Source of the DNA: Patiria pectinifera | Taxonomy: Eukaryota > Echinodermata > Asteroidea > Valvatida > Asterinidae | Assembly: GCA_029964075.1 (NCBI GenBank) | Contig: CM057148.1 | Location: 24,421,916 to 24,485,915 of the forward strand | Reading direction: 5' to 3' | DNA: 64,000 nt | Shown here: in pieces, positions 1 to 11,300 of the stretch | How the letters are laid out: every line of letters starts with the position of its first letter | Position numbering within the stretch: position 1 is the first letter of the stretch | The notes under the pieces: generated by a model | Told to the model about the DNA's origin: nothing | The model's database searches: none | What the model saw: only the letters and a program-made list of their open reading frames with translations | Translations under genes and position numbers: made by a program

Positions 1-262
1 ACCCAAATGTCGGGACCATTGTTCTAGTGAGGTTCTGCGTGTAGCACTTTTAAAATCGAGGATATGAAAGCCCACATGTACATGAAGTTCATTAGCCTTC
101 TTTTAGTACAAGAGTTATTCATGCTTAAATGTTAACATAACAATTTAATATTTCTAGTGACATAACAACGTTGAAATAAATGTTCAGCAATCAAATCAAA
201 ATCATGTACTTTTCAAGTTACAGAATTTTAAACACAACCACCGTTTTAAAGTTCTGCACAAA
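1..262. repeat. One arm of a fold-back repeat
   Basis: This resembles the left arm of the fold-back element at 23024-23485: the opening bases, the stretch around 'gatatgaaagccca' and the 'cacaaccaccgttttaaag' segment all recur there. Only one arm is in the window, with extra AT-rich sequence in its middle, so the copy is partial or cut by the window edge. Confidence 0.6.
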
Positions 263-452
263 AACCTACGTCATCTTTCTTGCTTTGGCGGTAGCACACC
301 ACGTACAGGAGTGACACTCTTCTGTTTTGCCTTTTATCATTTCAATTTTGACAGCATCATGAGTTCTCTTCTTTCTACTTGTGCTTACTCCAATACTCTC
401 TCTATACACGTAGATGCAAGTTGGAATGATTCTTTTATTACGGTACATGTGT

Positions 453-957
453 GTCTTAACCACTGATCTTTATATAAAGACTGGATAGCTAATAAAGAGC
501 CGCACAATGTACGAATTTGACGCCATATTGGTGAGACCGGCTGGTGATCTACAAAGGACAAGTTGCCGTCTTTATAGACAGCTTGTTTTCTTTTGTAACG
601 TCGCGGCTCACTTGAATTATATTTTGGCCACCACCACTGACTAACTGACCAAGGTTTACTACAATTTTTCTAACGTAGTGGTTACTTTTATAATGCCGCA
701 AATCACTTTTTCGGCGTTTTTGAAATAATAATCACTACGGAAATGTGTTCCTTTTAGAACATCATAATATGTGTACGTGACCAAAATGCGCGTCAACTGT
801 TGATACAACGCGCGCGTAGTTACGAGTAGAACGTTCGTATTATACGCGGCCATCTTCGTGAGACCGGGGGCGAATTGGTCAATATGCAAAGTCTTCTGTG
901 TGAATGTTGTATGCATATCCGCTATCCAGTCTTTATATAGAGATCAGTGGTCTTAAC
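453..957. mobile_element. Non-autonomous DNA transposon, 29 bp TIRs, 8 bp TSD
   Basis: The body is 461-949. Terminal inverted repeats start CACTGATCT and end near GGATAGC, differing at one position between the two ends. The flanks carry a perfect 8 bp direct duplication GTCTTAAC (453-460 and 950-957). An 8 bp duplication fits hAT- or P-type integration. No transposase remains. The small reading frames inside look accidental. Confidence 0.75.
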
Positions 958-984
958 CCTAACTCCCTAGGCCTTTTTGCTAGG

Positions 985-1370
985 ATGTAGCCTCAATCCT
1001 GCAAAATCCTCCAATTAGCCTCAGGGAAAAATAGCATATTATAGCCTCAATCCTGCAAATTCCTCCGCTATTTCTTGAATATGGTCCATGGAGGGGTGAC
1101 CACTGCCTGAATCCTGCAAAATCCTCCGGCTATGACTGTCAATAGGCTGAGGCAGAGGCAGTGACATCCTGGAGCAGTGCGGAGGATGTCAAGTACAATC
1201 AAGGGCTAAATTTATGCACGGCTGAGCATAAACAACACAAGGTCCAGCCCAAGACCTTGACACAGTGCGTACTCCGAAATCAGCAACCCACTTTTGCCAT
1301 GTAACCTCAATCCTGCAAATTCCTCCAATTTGAAAAAGGATATTGCAGGATTCAGGGCGGTTAGGGTTAA
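985..1370. repeat. Cluster of CAATCCTGCAAATTCCTCC motifs
   Basis: A ~19 bp motif appears four times (near 990, 1047, 1106 and 1307), and an inverted partial copy follows near 1343 ('attgcaggattcaggg'). The flanking text 'gtcttaaccc(t/c)aactccctag' recurs at 951 and 1538, so the interval may be an insertion bounded by a duplication. No protein signal was found. Confidence 0.45.
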
Positions 1371-1559
1371 TCATGACGAAATACATGTACCTCTTTTCAA
1401 ATGCATATTGACACTTCATTGGCAAACACAACGTCAAGGAAAAACCAGAGAAAATTTTTTAGAATGTTCTGTCAACTTGTGCCCCCAAACAGTCTGTGGT
1501 GGGTGTTGGCATCTTAAAACAAAAATCATAATAAATGTCTTAACCCCAACTCCCTAGCA

Positions 1560-2028
1560 TGATTTACAAGGAACCACCCCTGTATCCTGGCAAATTCCAA
1601 CACCATAATGGAAACTGCAAACACATATTTCTGACTTTGAATCTGGAGGTGTGCCAACCCAATGTAAAAGACTGTCAGTTTAGGGGTACTGTACCCATCC
1701 AGACAGATTCCAACAAAACATGCCATTGGGGTTTGAAGGGTTGAGTTCTGTCAGGGTAAACTCATACAAAATGTTTGTATAATATGCGTCTCAGTGGGGG
1801 TGTATAAACCTCTTTCTATAAACCCTCATTACGTATTAACACACCTGCCACATAGGCTACTAGCTCTCTATTTGTTCTTCGAATTCTTAAAAGGCAGTAA
1901 TTTCCCACTATATTACGAACTGCAGGAATTTTGATTCTAAAATAAAATTATGTTATTGACATTCTGTAAATAGAATCTCATCCTCCACCCTCCATGCTGT
2001 GTGACATGATATTCAGACATTGCCCATC
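1560..2028. other. No recognisable feature
   Basis: AT-rich sequence with only short accidental reading frames. I see no exon, repeat family or RNA gene here. Any 5' exon of the ACCS-like gene in this area would have to be short and was not recognised. Confidence 0.4.
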
Positions 2029-2029
2029 A

Positions 2030-2395
2030 GGCCAAAAAAAACCACAGTCTCCGGTTTCTGTAGCCATGCGCGTCGGCAAAATGAAAAAGGTTTTTTTTTT
2101 CAGTTTAAGATGATGTCTCAAAACTGCCAAACTCACTGGTTTGACTGGAATCCTGCTGCTCCACAATTTTAACGTGTTTTTAGATGGGGTTACGATCGAG
2201 TATAAGCTTTATGTGGCCTCTCTGGACTCCCATATATTTTGCACTAAATTTAGTTGGGCACCATTTGCAGTCATCAGCCGACATTTGAAGAAAAAAAAAA
2301 GGAAAAAAAAAATAAAAAAAGCTGTGTCGCCGCACCACTTTTTGGGCAAGCTCCAGAAAGCTCCATACCAGGAACCGGAGACTTTTTTGGGGGCC
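2030..2395. mobile_element. MITE family C, copy 1
   Basis: Ends are GGCC followed by an A-run and GTCTCCGGTTTCTG, mirrored at the right as ACCGGAGACTTTTTTGG with GGCC. Shared internal landmarks are 'gccatgcgcgtcggcaaaat', 'cactggtttgactggaatcc' and an A-rich tract followed by a 'cgccgcaccactttt' segment. Other copies are at 33242-33604 (opposite orientation) and 54229-54602. Confidence 0.75.
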
Positions 2396-2439
2396 TGTAG
2401 TTCCAGAACAAAAAGTCTTTCACTCCATAAAAACCATAT

Positions 2440-2815
2440 ACACCATTAAGCAAAGCCATCCTTCATCTTGCAATCTGCAGCAATACTACTCCACCACTGG
2501 CTACCTATCAATGACAGCATCACTTTCAAGATCCTCCTCCTTGTCTTCAAGACAATCCATGGAACCTCACACATGTCAGGTCTCACCCAACAATACACCC
2601 CATCACGCAGCCTTCAGTCAGCCTCGACACTACAGAGCTCTGATTGTCCCTTGGACACATGCGCTCATAATGGGGGATCGATCATTCTCACACGCCACTC
2701 CCAAAGTCTTGAACAATGTTTTACTTGAATTACGACAGTTTTCTTCATTGCAATCATTCAAATCATCTCTCAAGACAGATTTGTTCACCTCACGTTTTTC
2801 AGTTTGATATAATTA
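2440..2815 (+). pseudogene. LINE reverse-transcriptase C-terminal relic (CR1/L2-like)
   Basis: Conceptual translation across frames gives the usual end of a CR1/L2-class ORF2: HHWLPINDSITFKILLLVFK near 2485-2545, then in another frame GDRSFSHATPKVLNNVLLEL and a segment like SLQSFKSSLKTDLF near 2750-2790. The frame changes partway and stops interrupt it, so it is a dead fragment. The family match rests on the HWLP, GDR-F and F-K-LKT-LF pattern known for these elements. Confidence 0.75.
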
Positions 2816-2841
2816 GTGTAAATCATTCCGGTAGTTGTTTA

Positions 2842-3362
2842 TTAAAGGGAAAATACAACATTTGCAAACATCAAAAAACGAAATGATCAAATTATCACGA
2901 AATGCCATATGGATTGTTAGGAATGACAGTCTAAAGCATCCTTTAAAATCGTGGCTCCTGGTGTGCTGACATTTTCAAGAAAAACTGCATTTTTCCAACG
3001 CTGGTCGGCTGACCAGCGTTGGGAAAAAAAACTGCCTTTTTTCAAAACTGTTCTCAATTTTTCATATTTAGTTTTCTGAATTTTCGTTGCAATTGATTAC
3101 ACACCTCTGCAGGGTACAAGCCTGCTAGACTGATTCTCTGACCTTACAATTCCCCAAAGTGTATTAAGTGCTCTGTTTCATCTTATTCGGGTCAGGGAAC
3201 CAGACTACAAGAACATGATAGGTTTTCTTGGTTATTCCAGCATCTACAAGCCCAAAACGTGAAACATGTCAGTTCAACAATATTTTCTATAGCATACTGA
3301 TCCTCCAAATCCATTTATTTCTGAAAATTGAAGCAAAAGCAAATGTTGTACATTCCCTTTAA
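2842..3362. mobile_element. TTAA-flanked MITE family A, copy 1
   Basis: Body 2846-3358 (513 bp) between TTAA duplications at 2842-2845 and 3359-3362. TIRs begin AGGGAAAATACAACATTTGC and end with its complement. Inside is a palindromic segment around 'ctggtcggctgaccagcg' and the phrase 'gggaaccagactacaag', both diagnostic of the family. The TTAA target duplication is typical of piggyBac-like integration; the superfamily is inferred. A related copy forms the kinase intron at 59544-60079. Confidence 0.85.
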
Positions 3363-3574
3363 TGTAAAATGCGCCATAAGCGTCTTATTTGGCGGATACC
3401 GGCGTGTAAGTTTTCATTATTATTAGGCCTATACAGTGATAGTTATACCTTTGGGAGACGTGGAATTAGGGATATTTTTCAATGTATCCCTAAATGCCTC
3501 AGCCCCTATTTAGAGGCAAAATTTTACCGTCGCAAATAGGCCAGATTGATTGCTTGTGGTCCAATTAGTAAAAA

Positions 3575-4590
3575 TATCAAAATTCATGGGGGTATAGCTA
3601 GGATAAGGTAAAATTGGGTTTGGGGGTCAAAGACGTCAGAAAAAAATGACGGCACAATTCTATGGGAATGTCTCCCCTTGCCTAATGGTATATTTTGCTA
3701 TTAATTACAAGTCTATGGGAATGTCTCCCCATGCCTAATGGTATATTTTGCTATTAATTACAAGTCTATGGGAATGTCTCCCCATGCCTAATGGTATATT
3801 TTGCTATTAATTACAAGTCTATGGGAATGTCTCCCCATGCCTAATGGTATATTTTGCTATTAATTACAAGTCTATGGGTATGTCTCCTCATGCCTAATGG
3901 TATATTTTGCTATTAATTACAAGTCTATGGGAATGTCTCCCCATGCCTAATGGTATATTTTGCTATTAATTACAAGTCTATGGGAATGTCTCCTCATGCC
4001 TAATGGTATATTTTCTATTAATTACAAGTCTATGGGAATGTCTCCTCATGCCTAATGGTATATTTTGCTATTAATTACAAGTCTATGGGAATGTCTCCTC
4101 ATGCCTAATGGTATATTTTGCTATTAATTACAAGTCTATGGGAATGTCTCCCCATGCCTAATGGTATATTTTGCTATTAATTACAAGTCTATGGGAATGT
4201 CTCCCCATGGGATTTGGGATAGAAGAAGAAGATGAAAAACAAATCAGAACAAAAATTACCAGTGATCTGAGTCAATCCAAAATTCACAATACACCGGCAC
4301 AGCTGCATTCTGCACCACATCACACAGTATGCGCAATGCGCGCATCAAAATTCATGGGGGTAGTTAGGATAAGGTGAAATTGGGTTTGGGGGTCTGAGAC
4401 GTCAGAAAAAAATGTGTGCACAAGTCTATGGGAATGTCTCCCCATGCCTAACGGTATATTCTTCTATTAATACAAGTCTATGGGAATGTCTCCCCATGCC
4501 TAATGGTACCGGTATATTTTTCTATTAATTACAAGTCTATAGGAATGTCTCCCCATGCCTAATGGTATATTTTTCTATTAATTACATATA
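3575..4590. repeat. 53 bp minisatellite
   Basis: About ten head-to-tail 53 bp units run from 3661 to ~4205, each containing 'tatgggaatgtctcc' and 'taatggtatattttgct'. Three more units are at 4424-4590. The 85 bp segment at ~3575-3660 ('aaattcatgggggta') is repeated at ~4350-4425, so array and flank were duplicated together. Confidence 0.9.
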
Positions 4591-4796
4591 CACGTGTACC
4601 AGACACAATTTCAGTTGTCTGGTCGGTTAGCTGGTCTGTCAGTAGGCACTGCCAAACTCACAACAGTCAGTCCGTGAGTCATTGAGTCAGTGGGTAAATA
4701 AGTGTGGTGCAAAGAAGACTATATAGGCTGGTTAACTCTTGGACCAACAGAAAAAGTGGAGACACACATCAGTAACAGTATATTTCCAGTTCACAG

Positions 4797-5271
4797 TTAA
4801 AGGGAATGTACATCATTGGCTTTTGCATAAGAACAGATCAAATTTTTAGAAATCTTTAGAAACAGATCAAGTTTTGTGTTCGAAAATACTGGAAAAACAA
4901 AGAAAAACAAAAATTTCAGGTAGTCTGGTTCCCTGACTTCACTAAAGATAAAATGGATCATTTATAGATGCCGGATGCCATTTATAGATAATGGAACCAG
5001 TCTGTTCTGGCCTGCACCCGTTCATGAACATGTAACCAATAGCAAACAAAATTTGGACTGAAAAAGATTGGTAAATTTGGAGCAGTAGTTGTAAAATTGT
5101 TAGGTTTTTCCAACGGTGGTCGGCCGACCACCATTGGAAATTTGTACAAAATACCACTTTTCTTGAAAATGACTTCACACATGGTGCCATAATTTTACAG
5201 GATGCTTTAGACTGCCATTGACCAACATCCTAGTAAGGTATTTTGTAAAAAATGTTGTATATTCCCTTTAA
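4797..5271. mobile_element. TTAA-flanked MITE family A, copy 2
   Basis: Body 4801-5267 with TTAA on both sides. It starts AGGGAATGTACATCATTGGC and ends with the inverted AACAATATAAGGG-type terminus. The internal 'ggtcggccgacca' palindrome matches the other copies. It ends only 34 bp before the first recognised ACCS-like exon, so it forms the 3' part of the preceding intron up to the acceptor region. Confidence 0.85.
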
Positions 5272-5305
5272 AATCATTATCTGTTTTATTTCATTGTTTT
5301 TGTAG

Positions 5306-5365
5306 GGTGTCATCAACCTTGGCACATCAGAAAATCGACTCGTTTTTGATCTTCTCAGAGAAAGG
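5306..5365 (+). CDS. ACCS: ACCS-like exon 1 of those found
   Basis: Acceptor 'ttttgtag', donor 'gtgagt', 20 codons, phase 0 at both ends. It encodes GVINLGTSENRL and a DLLRER end, the family's N-terminal substrate-binding loop. Because it begins in mid-domain, at least one coding exon lies upstream, outside the window or too short to recognise. Confidence 0.85.
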
Positions 5366-8300
5366 GTGAGTAAACACCGCAGAAGAAGGAAGTCCACACT
5401 CATTGGAGGGGCCATAATTTTGAATCTAACCATCTTATGATACCGTCATTTATATGGACCTTCGGGGAATGTTGTTAGCTACTATAAGTTATCCCGCGAG
5501 CATGAGTGGAACACGGAATAATGTAGTGCGTCTGTGTTGAGTGGTATGTGGGACACGGACGCACTACATTTTCCGTGTTCCACGAGCGTGCGCGTGATAA
5601 CGAATTTATCTTCAAGCCAACTTGGCGCACAGTAAAGATGGAACACGCACGCTCTACACGATCTTTTCAGCGGTTATGCGGTTATAACCTATTACACGTG
5701 CATGTTGTACGAAATGGCGCGCGCATTTTAGAAAAGCGCAATACGCAGATTGTGGTATGGAGGGAGGCCGTGCTACATGGTTATATGTAGCACAGCTTTC
5801 TGCCATGGATCGACCAATCAGGATCGAGGATTCAAGTTTGCTTGAAGATAAATTTTGATACCCCGTTTGCTACCAAAGACTGTAAATCGTCCAAGACTGA
5901 CAACGGTTTATGAAAAATGAAGCAGTTTGAAAAGTTACAAATTTAAAGATTACGCGAGCAGAAATTGCTGAGCGTAACCACCCATGCCCGTAATTGACCC
6001 CAGTCGACTGCACAGTGGCCGAGGAAAGCGCTGGTAATTCAATTCATGTGCTCCCTTGCATGCAGGCACTGTGCGATCGGTATTCCCTGCCGTTCGCTTC
6101 GGGCAGTGTGACATTGTCAGGCAGCAATTTCCACATGCGTACTCTTTAAATTTGCAACTTTTCAAACTTCATCGTTTTGCATAAACCATTGTCAGTGTTG
6201 GACGATTTACAGTCTTTGGTAGCAAATGTGGTAGGCCTATCAAAATGTAGCTAACAACATTCCCCAAAGGTCTATATACATGTAAATGACGTCATCATAA
6301 GACGATCAGATTCATCCCCTACGAAATACTCTTATAAGAATCTTATAAGAATCTTATAAGAATCTTATAAGAATTTTGTAAGAATCTTATAAGAATCTGA
6401 GAACCTTCTTATAAGAATCTTATAAGAATCTTATAAGAATCTTATAAGATTCTTATAAGTATTTTATATGCAAATTAGTAAGATCTTATAAGATTCTTAT
6501 AAGATTCTTATAAGATTCTTATAAGATTCTTATAAGAATCCCTGCATGGCCTACAAAATACTCTTATAAGAATCTTATAAGAATCTTGTCAGAATCTTAT
6601 AACAATCTTATAAGAATAGTCACAGAATCTTATAAAAATCTTTTAAAATTTTTAAAATCTTACAAGATGATGTTAAACATCTGATAAAATTTTAAAAATA
6701 TTGTTATACTTTTCTTATAAACCTACATCATGAATAGACATGCTCGTTACTAAACATCTATGAAAACCCATGACTAACAAAAAAATCTTGTGTTTGCTGA
6801 TGAAATAAATATTTTAAAAAATGACACCTCAACAATTAATGGATGCCAGGACAGTAAAAGTAGGCTAAAAGAGTTAATTTAATACTTAAGTTTGTTTCAG
6901 GACAAAACAACACATGAAACTGATCATATAATTAACAGCTTTCAGAGGAAAAGTTGAAATACAATAATTCTTTTCATTTGGTTTTACCACACGTTAAATA
7001 AAGTGATCAGAACCAGTCATCTGATTTATAAAATACATGTACATGTATTCCAAAAAAGGTACTTAACATCTTCCAAAATACATGTACATGAGATCGTTTC
7101 TGCATTCAGTATGGTATGTTGAACAATAGAGGACAATAGGGTCCCCACCAATTCCCGAGAGGTCCCATATTTACAATCGTGTACAAAACATGTGGGAGAT
7201 AGGTCTCCCTGAAAAGTCAGAGTACAAACAAAAAAGAGACAATAGGCGTCCTCGATTGCAGGAGATTTAAAACTTTCAATATAGTGAAGGGTCTTTGTTC
7301 TCTGCGGCATGGACGTCTCCAACATAATACATCAGATCATATGTCCTGGTTTACAGCACGGTAGCAGTGGCCAGCAAAGCGAACTCGTCGTTGAGCAACA
7401 ATAGCAGAGATGTAGGTGGAATGTCTCCGTAAATCTGTTCTTTAGTCCTGTGCTCACACCATGAGATGTTCTCCACCCTCTTAGAAGCATGGTGCATGTG
7501 CCATCAAGGCAATCTTGAAGCTCCTTCTTCATGGTCCAGGTTTCAGCTCCATAGAGAAGAATGCTCCCCACACAGGCTCTGAAAAAGGCCAGCTTTGTTG
7601 ATTGTGCTATACTTGATTGCCGGATGTTATGAAGCTTGTTACAGGCACTCCAAGCTATTCCTTTGCGAGTGAAGAAGTCCTTCTTACTGTCGGCAACATT
7701 ATGACCCAAGGTACCTGAAATCACTGACCTCTCTAAGTTGGGTGCCGTCACTGGTGTATATTGGGTAGTGGCTCTCCTCATTGATGGTCATGTACTCGGT
7801 CCTCTTTGCATTAAGAAACAGGCCGACCTTGGCTGCAGCATTCTTGAGAGATGTTAACAGGTCTTGAGCATATCACACAGATGATCAGCCGTGAGGGCCA
7901 GATTGATCCACTTACGGTAGTCAAGATCAGTGAGATGCAGGCTTTGATCTTTGATGATGTCTTGATTTCTTCTGCTTGATGGTTAGACCTTTGTCGTGGA
8001 TGCAATCCAGACTTTGCCTAAGGATGTCGTCCACCACAATCATGTAATTGCAATTTTGCTCTATCTGAAATGAAAAACAGAATACTTGGAATTAATTAAT
8101 ATATACAAATGTAATGTAAAAACAAGGTTTCATTTTTTTTTTAGAGTATTAGCTTATGACCAGAAGTTGCTTAATAAACTGAGCGTTAAGCGTCAATTAA
8201 GTTGACTTATTTTTTTTCAATTCCTTTTCCATGCTTAAGTTTAAATTTGTCATTTGAAAGACACCTGATTCATGTAATGCAGTCAAAGCAGTACATTTTT

Positions 8301-11300
8301 ATTAACACATAAAGAATTAAATAATGTCCTAATTGTACACAATGTATTATACATGCCTTTACATGTACATGTACATGAAGACTTACCAGTTGCAGTGCAC
8401 AACATCATGTTTAATTGCAAACGGCTTGAGAGCGTTGACTCTTGACAATTCTTGACAGCAATCTTTCCAGAGACTTCCATGCAGACATCGGTCCAGCACA
8501 CATGTATTTTGGATGTCATGTACAGGTTAAGTGTGTACATGAACAAAAAATTATGTCCAAAGGCCATGTCAGGGAATAAATCCACAATTTTGACACAGTT
8601 TTATGCAGTTTTTGTCCTCAGTTGCAAGCCAGTATATGTGCACTCAACACTGCTGCACTTAATACTGACTGCAAATTTCAAATTTCCCACACTGACTGTT
8701 TATCTCTGGAATGCAAGGTCACTGTGTCATGTGACCTACTTGTGGCCCATTAGCAGCCAGCTTATGTTACATAATACTTCCTGACAAAATTTCTTATGGA
8801 GACCCCCTACCAAGTTCTTACTCAAGGGGTTTCTTATAAGAATTCTTTAACATTCTGACTGAAACTTTGGTCTCTTATAAGAATTCCTCAGGAACAATAA
8901 GAAGGATGATCAGAAAAAATTCTGACTTAAAAATATGTTATAAGAATCTTACCATATTCTTACTCACTTGTAAGAATCTTTAAGAATCTTATAAGATTCT
9001 TACTCATTTACAAGAATCTTATAAGATTCTTATAAGAATCTTATAAGATCTTATAAGTTAAAATCGTACGGGAAAATTATGACCCCTCTAATGAGTGTGG
9101 ACTTTGGTTTTTTTTGTGGTGTTTATTATAATCTTGTAGTGTTACATGCGCTGCATCACAGTGTGTTGTGTGTTTGTGAGTTTTTATTTCTTTTTATACA
9201 ACACCTGAATAAATTCCCGTCGTCTGATTGGTGGGGTGTTGATCACATGTCATCAAATTTATTCGTCCCAACCCACTGACAACCGCACTGCAAAAATAGA
9301 AGAACACGGTAAATAGAAGTCCATTGCATGGCCACACTACTGGTATTACCAATCAGATGACGAGGATTTATTCAGGTGTTGTGTAAAACAAGTAATGAAT
9401 GTTTCACATTTGTGCAATGGAAAGAATAATTTCATTTGGTGATAGATGCAACGTTCCATTCCACTCAGCTTCGCCTCGTGGAATGGATCATTCCATCTGT
9501 CACCTCATGAAATTATTCATGTTGCAATTATAGACATTCATTGTTTAATTGTAGAATGTTAAAATGTGTTGCTTGGTGCGGTAACTCCCATATGAGACCT
9601 GTTCTGCCAAAATCAGACTTTTCTAGGCATAAGGTCAAAAATGAGATTTTGCATATTAAAATATGTTCTTTTTCCTTATAATAGGTGGTTTAATTTTTGA
9701 AACTGGTCATTCCTGGGCAGAGTTATGCTATTTTGAAGTTAATTGTGTCGAAAAGTAGAAAACAGAGAAAATGGCCACGAACGTCACAAAATAGTAATTT
9801 CTTTAACTGATATCTTAACAAATCATCAAAAATACTATATTTAGAGTTCAAATTAGGGTTTGAAACTTTCACAGTATATTTTAGACATGTTCAGGATTAC
9901 AAATATGCAAAAATTTGAAAATTGAAAAAAAAATCAAAATTTAAAAAAAAATCTTATTTTCAACCTCTGCCCAGAAGCATTTGCTTTTGACAGAACAGGT
10001 CACATATCTTGTGTTGTTGTGTTTTGTGTTTAATGTTGTTGTGGTTTAATGTTTATGTGGTAGTGATGGTAAAGCTGTGTACATGTAAGTCGTAGTTTTG
10101 CAACTTTGAAGTTTTCATTCTGGGAATTCTCCGCTCTGATTGTTTCAGTTGAACGGATACAATGTGAAATGGGAGGACTACATGTTCACATACAACGACT
10201 TCCAAGGAATTCCAGAGTTACGGGAAGCAGTTGCTGGATTTTTGACTGATCGTGCGAAATCTCCGACTCCAATTGACCCCAAAAAGGTGCTTTTAAGAAT
10301 CGTTAAAGTTTACGAGGGCCGTGGCCTTGTTGTCTGGAGCATAGAACTCATGGTTTGCAGGACTTGGAACGTCGCTATTGCGAACACCGCTATACCAACA
10401 TTTGGCTATACCAAAAATCGTCCTTGGCTCCTGATTTTTGTGTAGAAAAACCAACCGAACATTGTTGTTGAAATATGTCAACAGAAGAGCGACAACTTAC
10501 AACAAGTGGCTATTATTTCCCCAAGGAATAGAAGGGGAATGCCACCCATCGATGTAGGTAGTAAGTGCAAAACTGTGTAATATTATATAGTTCAATAGCC
10601 GGCATGATATTCGCAGTCGTCTTTCAGTAACTACCAGGGCGTGCACGGTGAAGTTATGAAGGGCGCCATTTATTGAAAAGTGAGTACCGGAGCACCGGCA
10701 GCTTAAAATCGCTATACCGATCGGTCGCTTTTACGAACATTTTCTGTGGATCCCACGATTTTCGTTATAGCGGCGTTCCACTGTAATTCTGCAGAATGTG
10801 GGTTCGAGTCCAGAGACTAGGTTTAAAGTGCGTGTGTCATTGGGCTAGGCACTTTGTCACTCATTGCTTCTCTCCACCCAGGAGTAAATGGGTACCTGTG
10901 AGGGCAGAGATGGTTATTGTGGTTGATTTTTTTGAGCTGCTTTGTGCCGAAATGGTAGCATCGAGCTGTATACTCCCCAGAAAGCTGAGATTGTCTTCAG
11001 AATGTTTCATTGGCCCAATGAGCAGGGTAATAATGATGTAGCGCCTTGAGTACCAATAATGTACACGCTCTTTATAAATAAGCATTATTTTTTTGGTTCA
11101 CTAACCCTTTCAATTGTGGGGCTTAATAAGTCTCCCTGGCTTTTTACTGCTGTGCTAAGTTGTGTATTTTTGTGTTTGGTTTTTATCGGTAGATTGTGGT
11201 GATGAATGGAGGTGGAATGTGCATGGAGGCATTGTCGTTTGCAATCTGTGATCCAGGAGGTATGTGGGGATGGGATCAGATGGGATCGGGTGGGATCAGT

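Larger units (their letters stand above)
5387..9110. mobile_element. Large composite TIR element with subterminal 11 bp arrays
   Basis: The sequence 'agtccacactcattggaggg' at ~5388 is mirrored at ~9084-9108 (one mismatch, with flanking 'ataatttt' also mirrored). Just inside the ends sit two arrays of the near-palindromic unit CTTATAAGAAT (6331-6650 and 8828-9060). Nested inside are a TIR element (5433-6303), a LINE relic and a dispersed repeat. It fills most of intron 1. No transposase was seen. Confidence 0.55.

Noticed and set aside
266-463. 65-codon minus-strand frame with CHSCTWC
   Set aside because: It has a somewhat protein-like composition but lies between two repeats, without splice partner or homologue I recognise. 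Left unannotated.
4171-4377. 68-codon frame as the missing first ACCS exon
   Set aside because: It begins in the 53 bp minisatellite and the rest matches the repeat near 24.9 kb; no similarity to ACCS N-termini.
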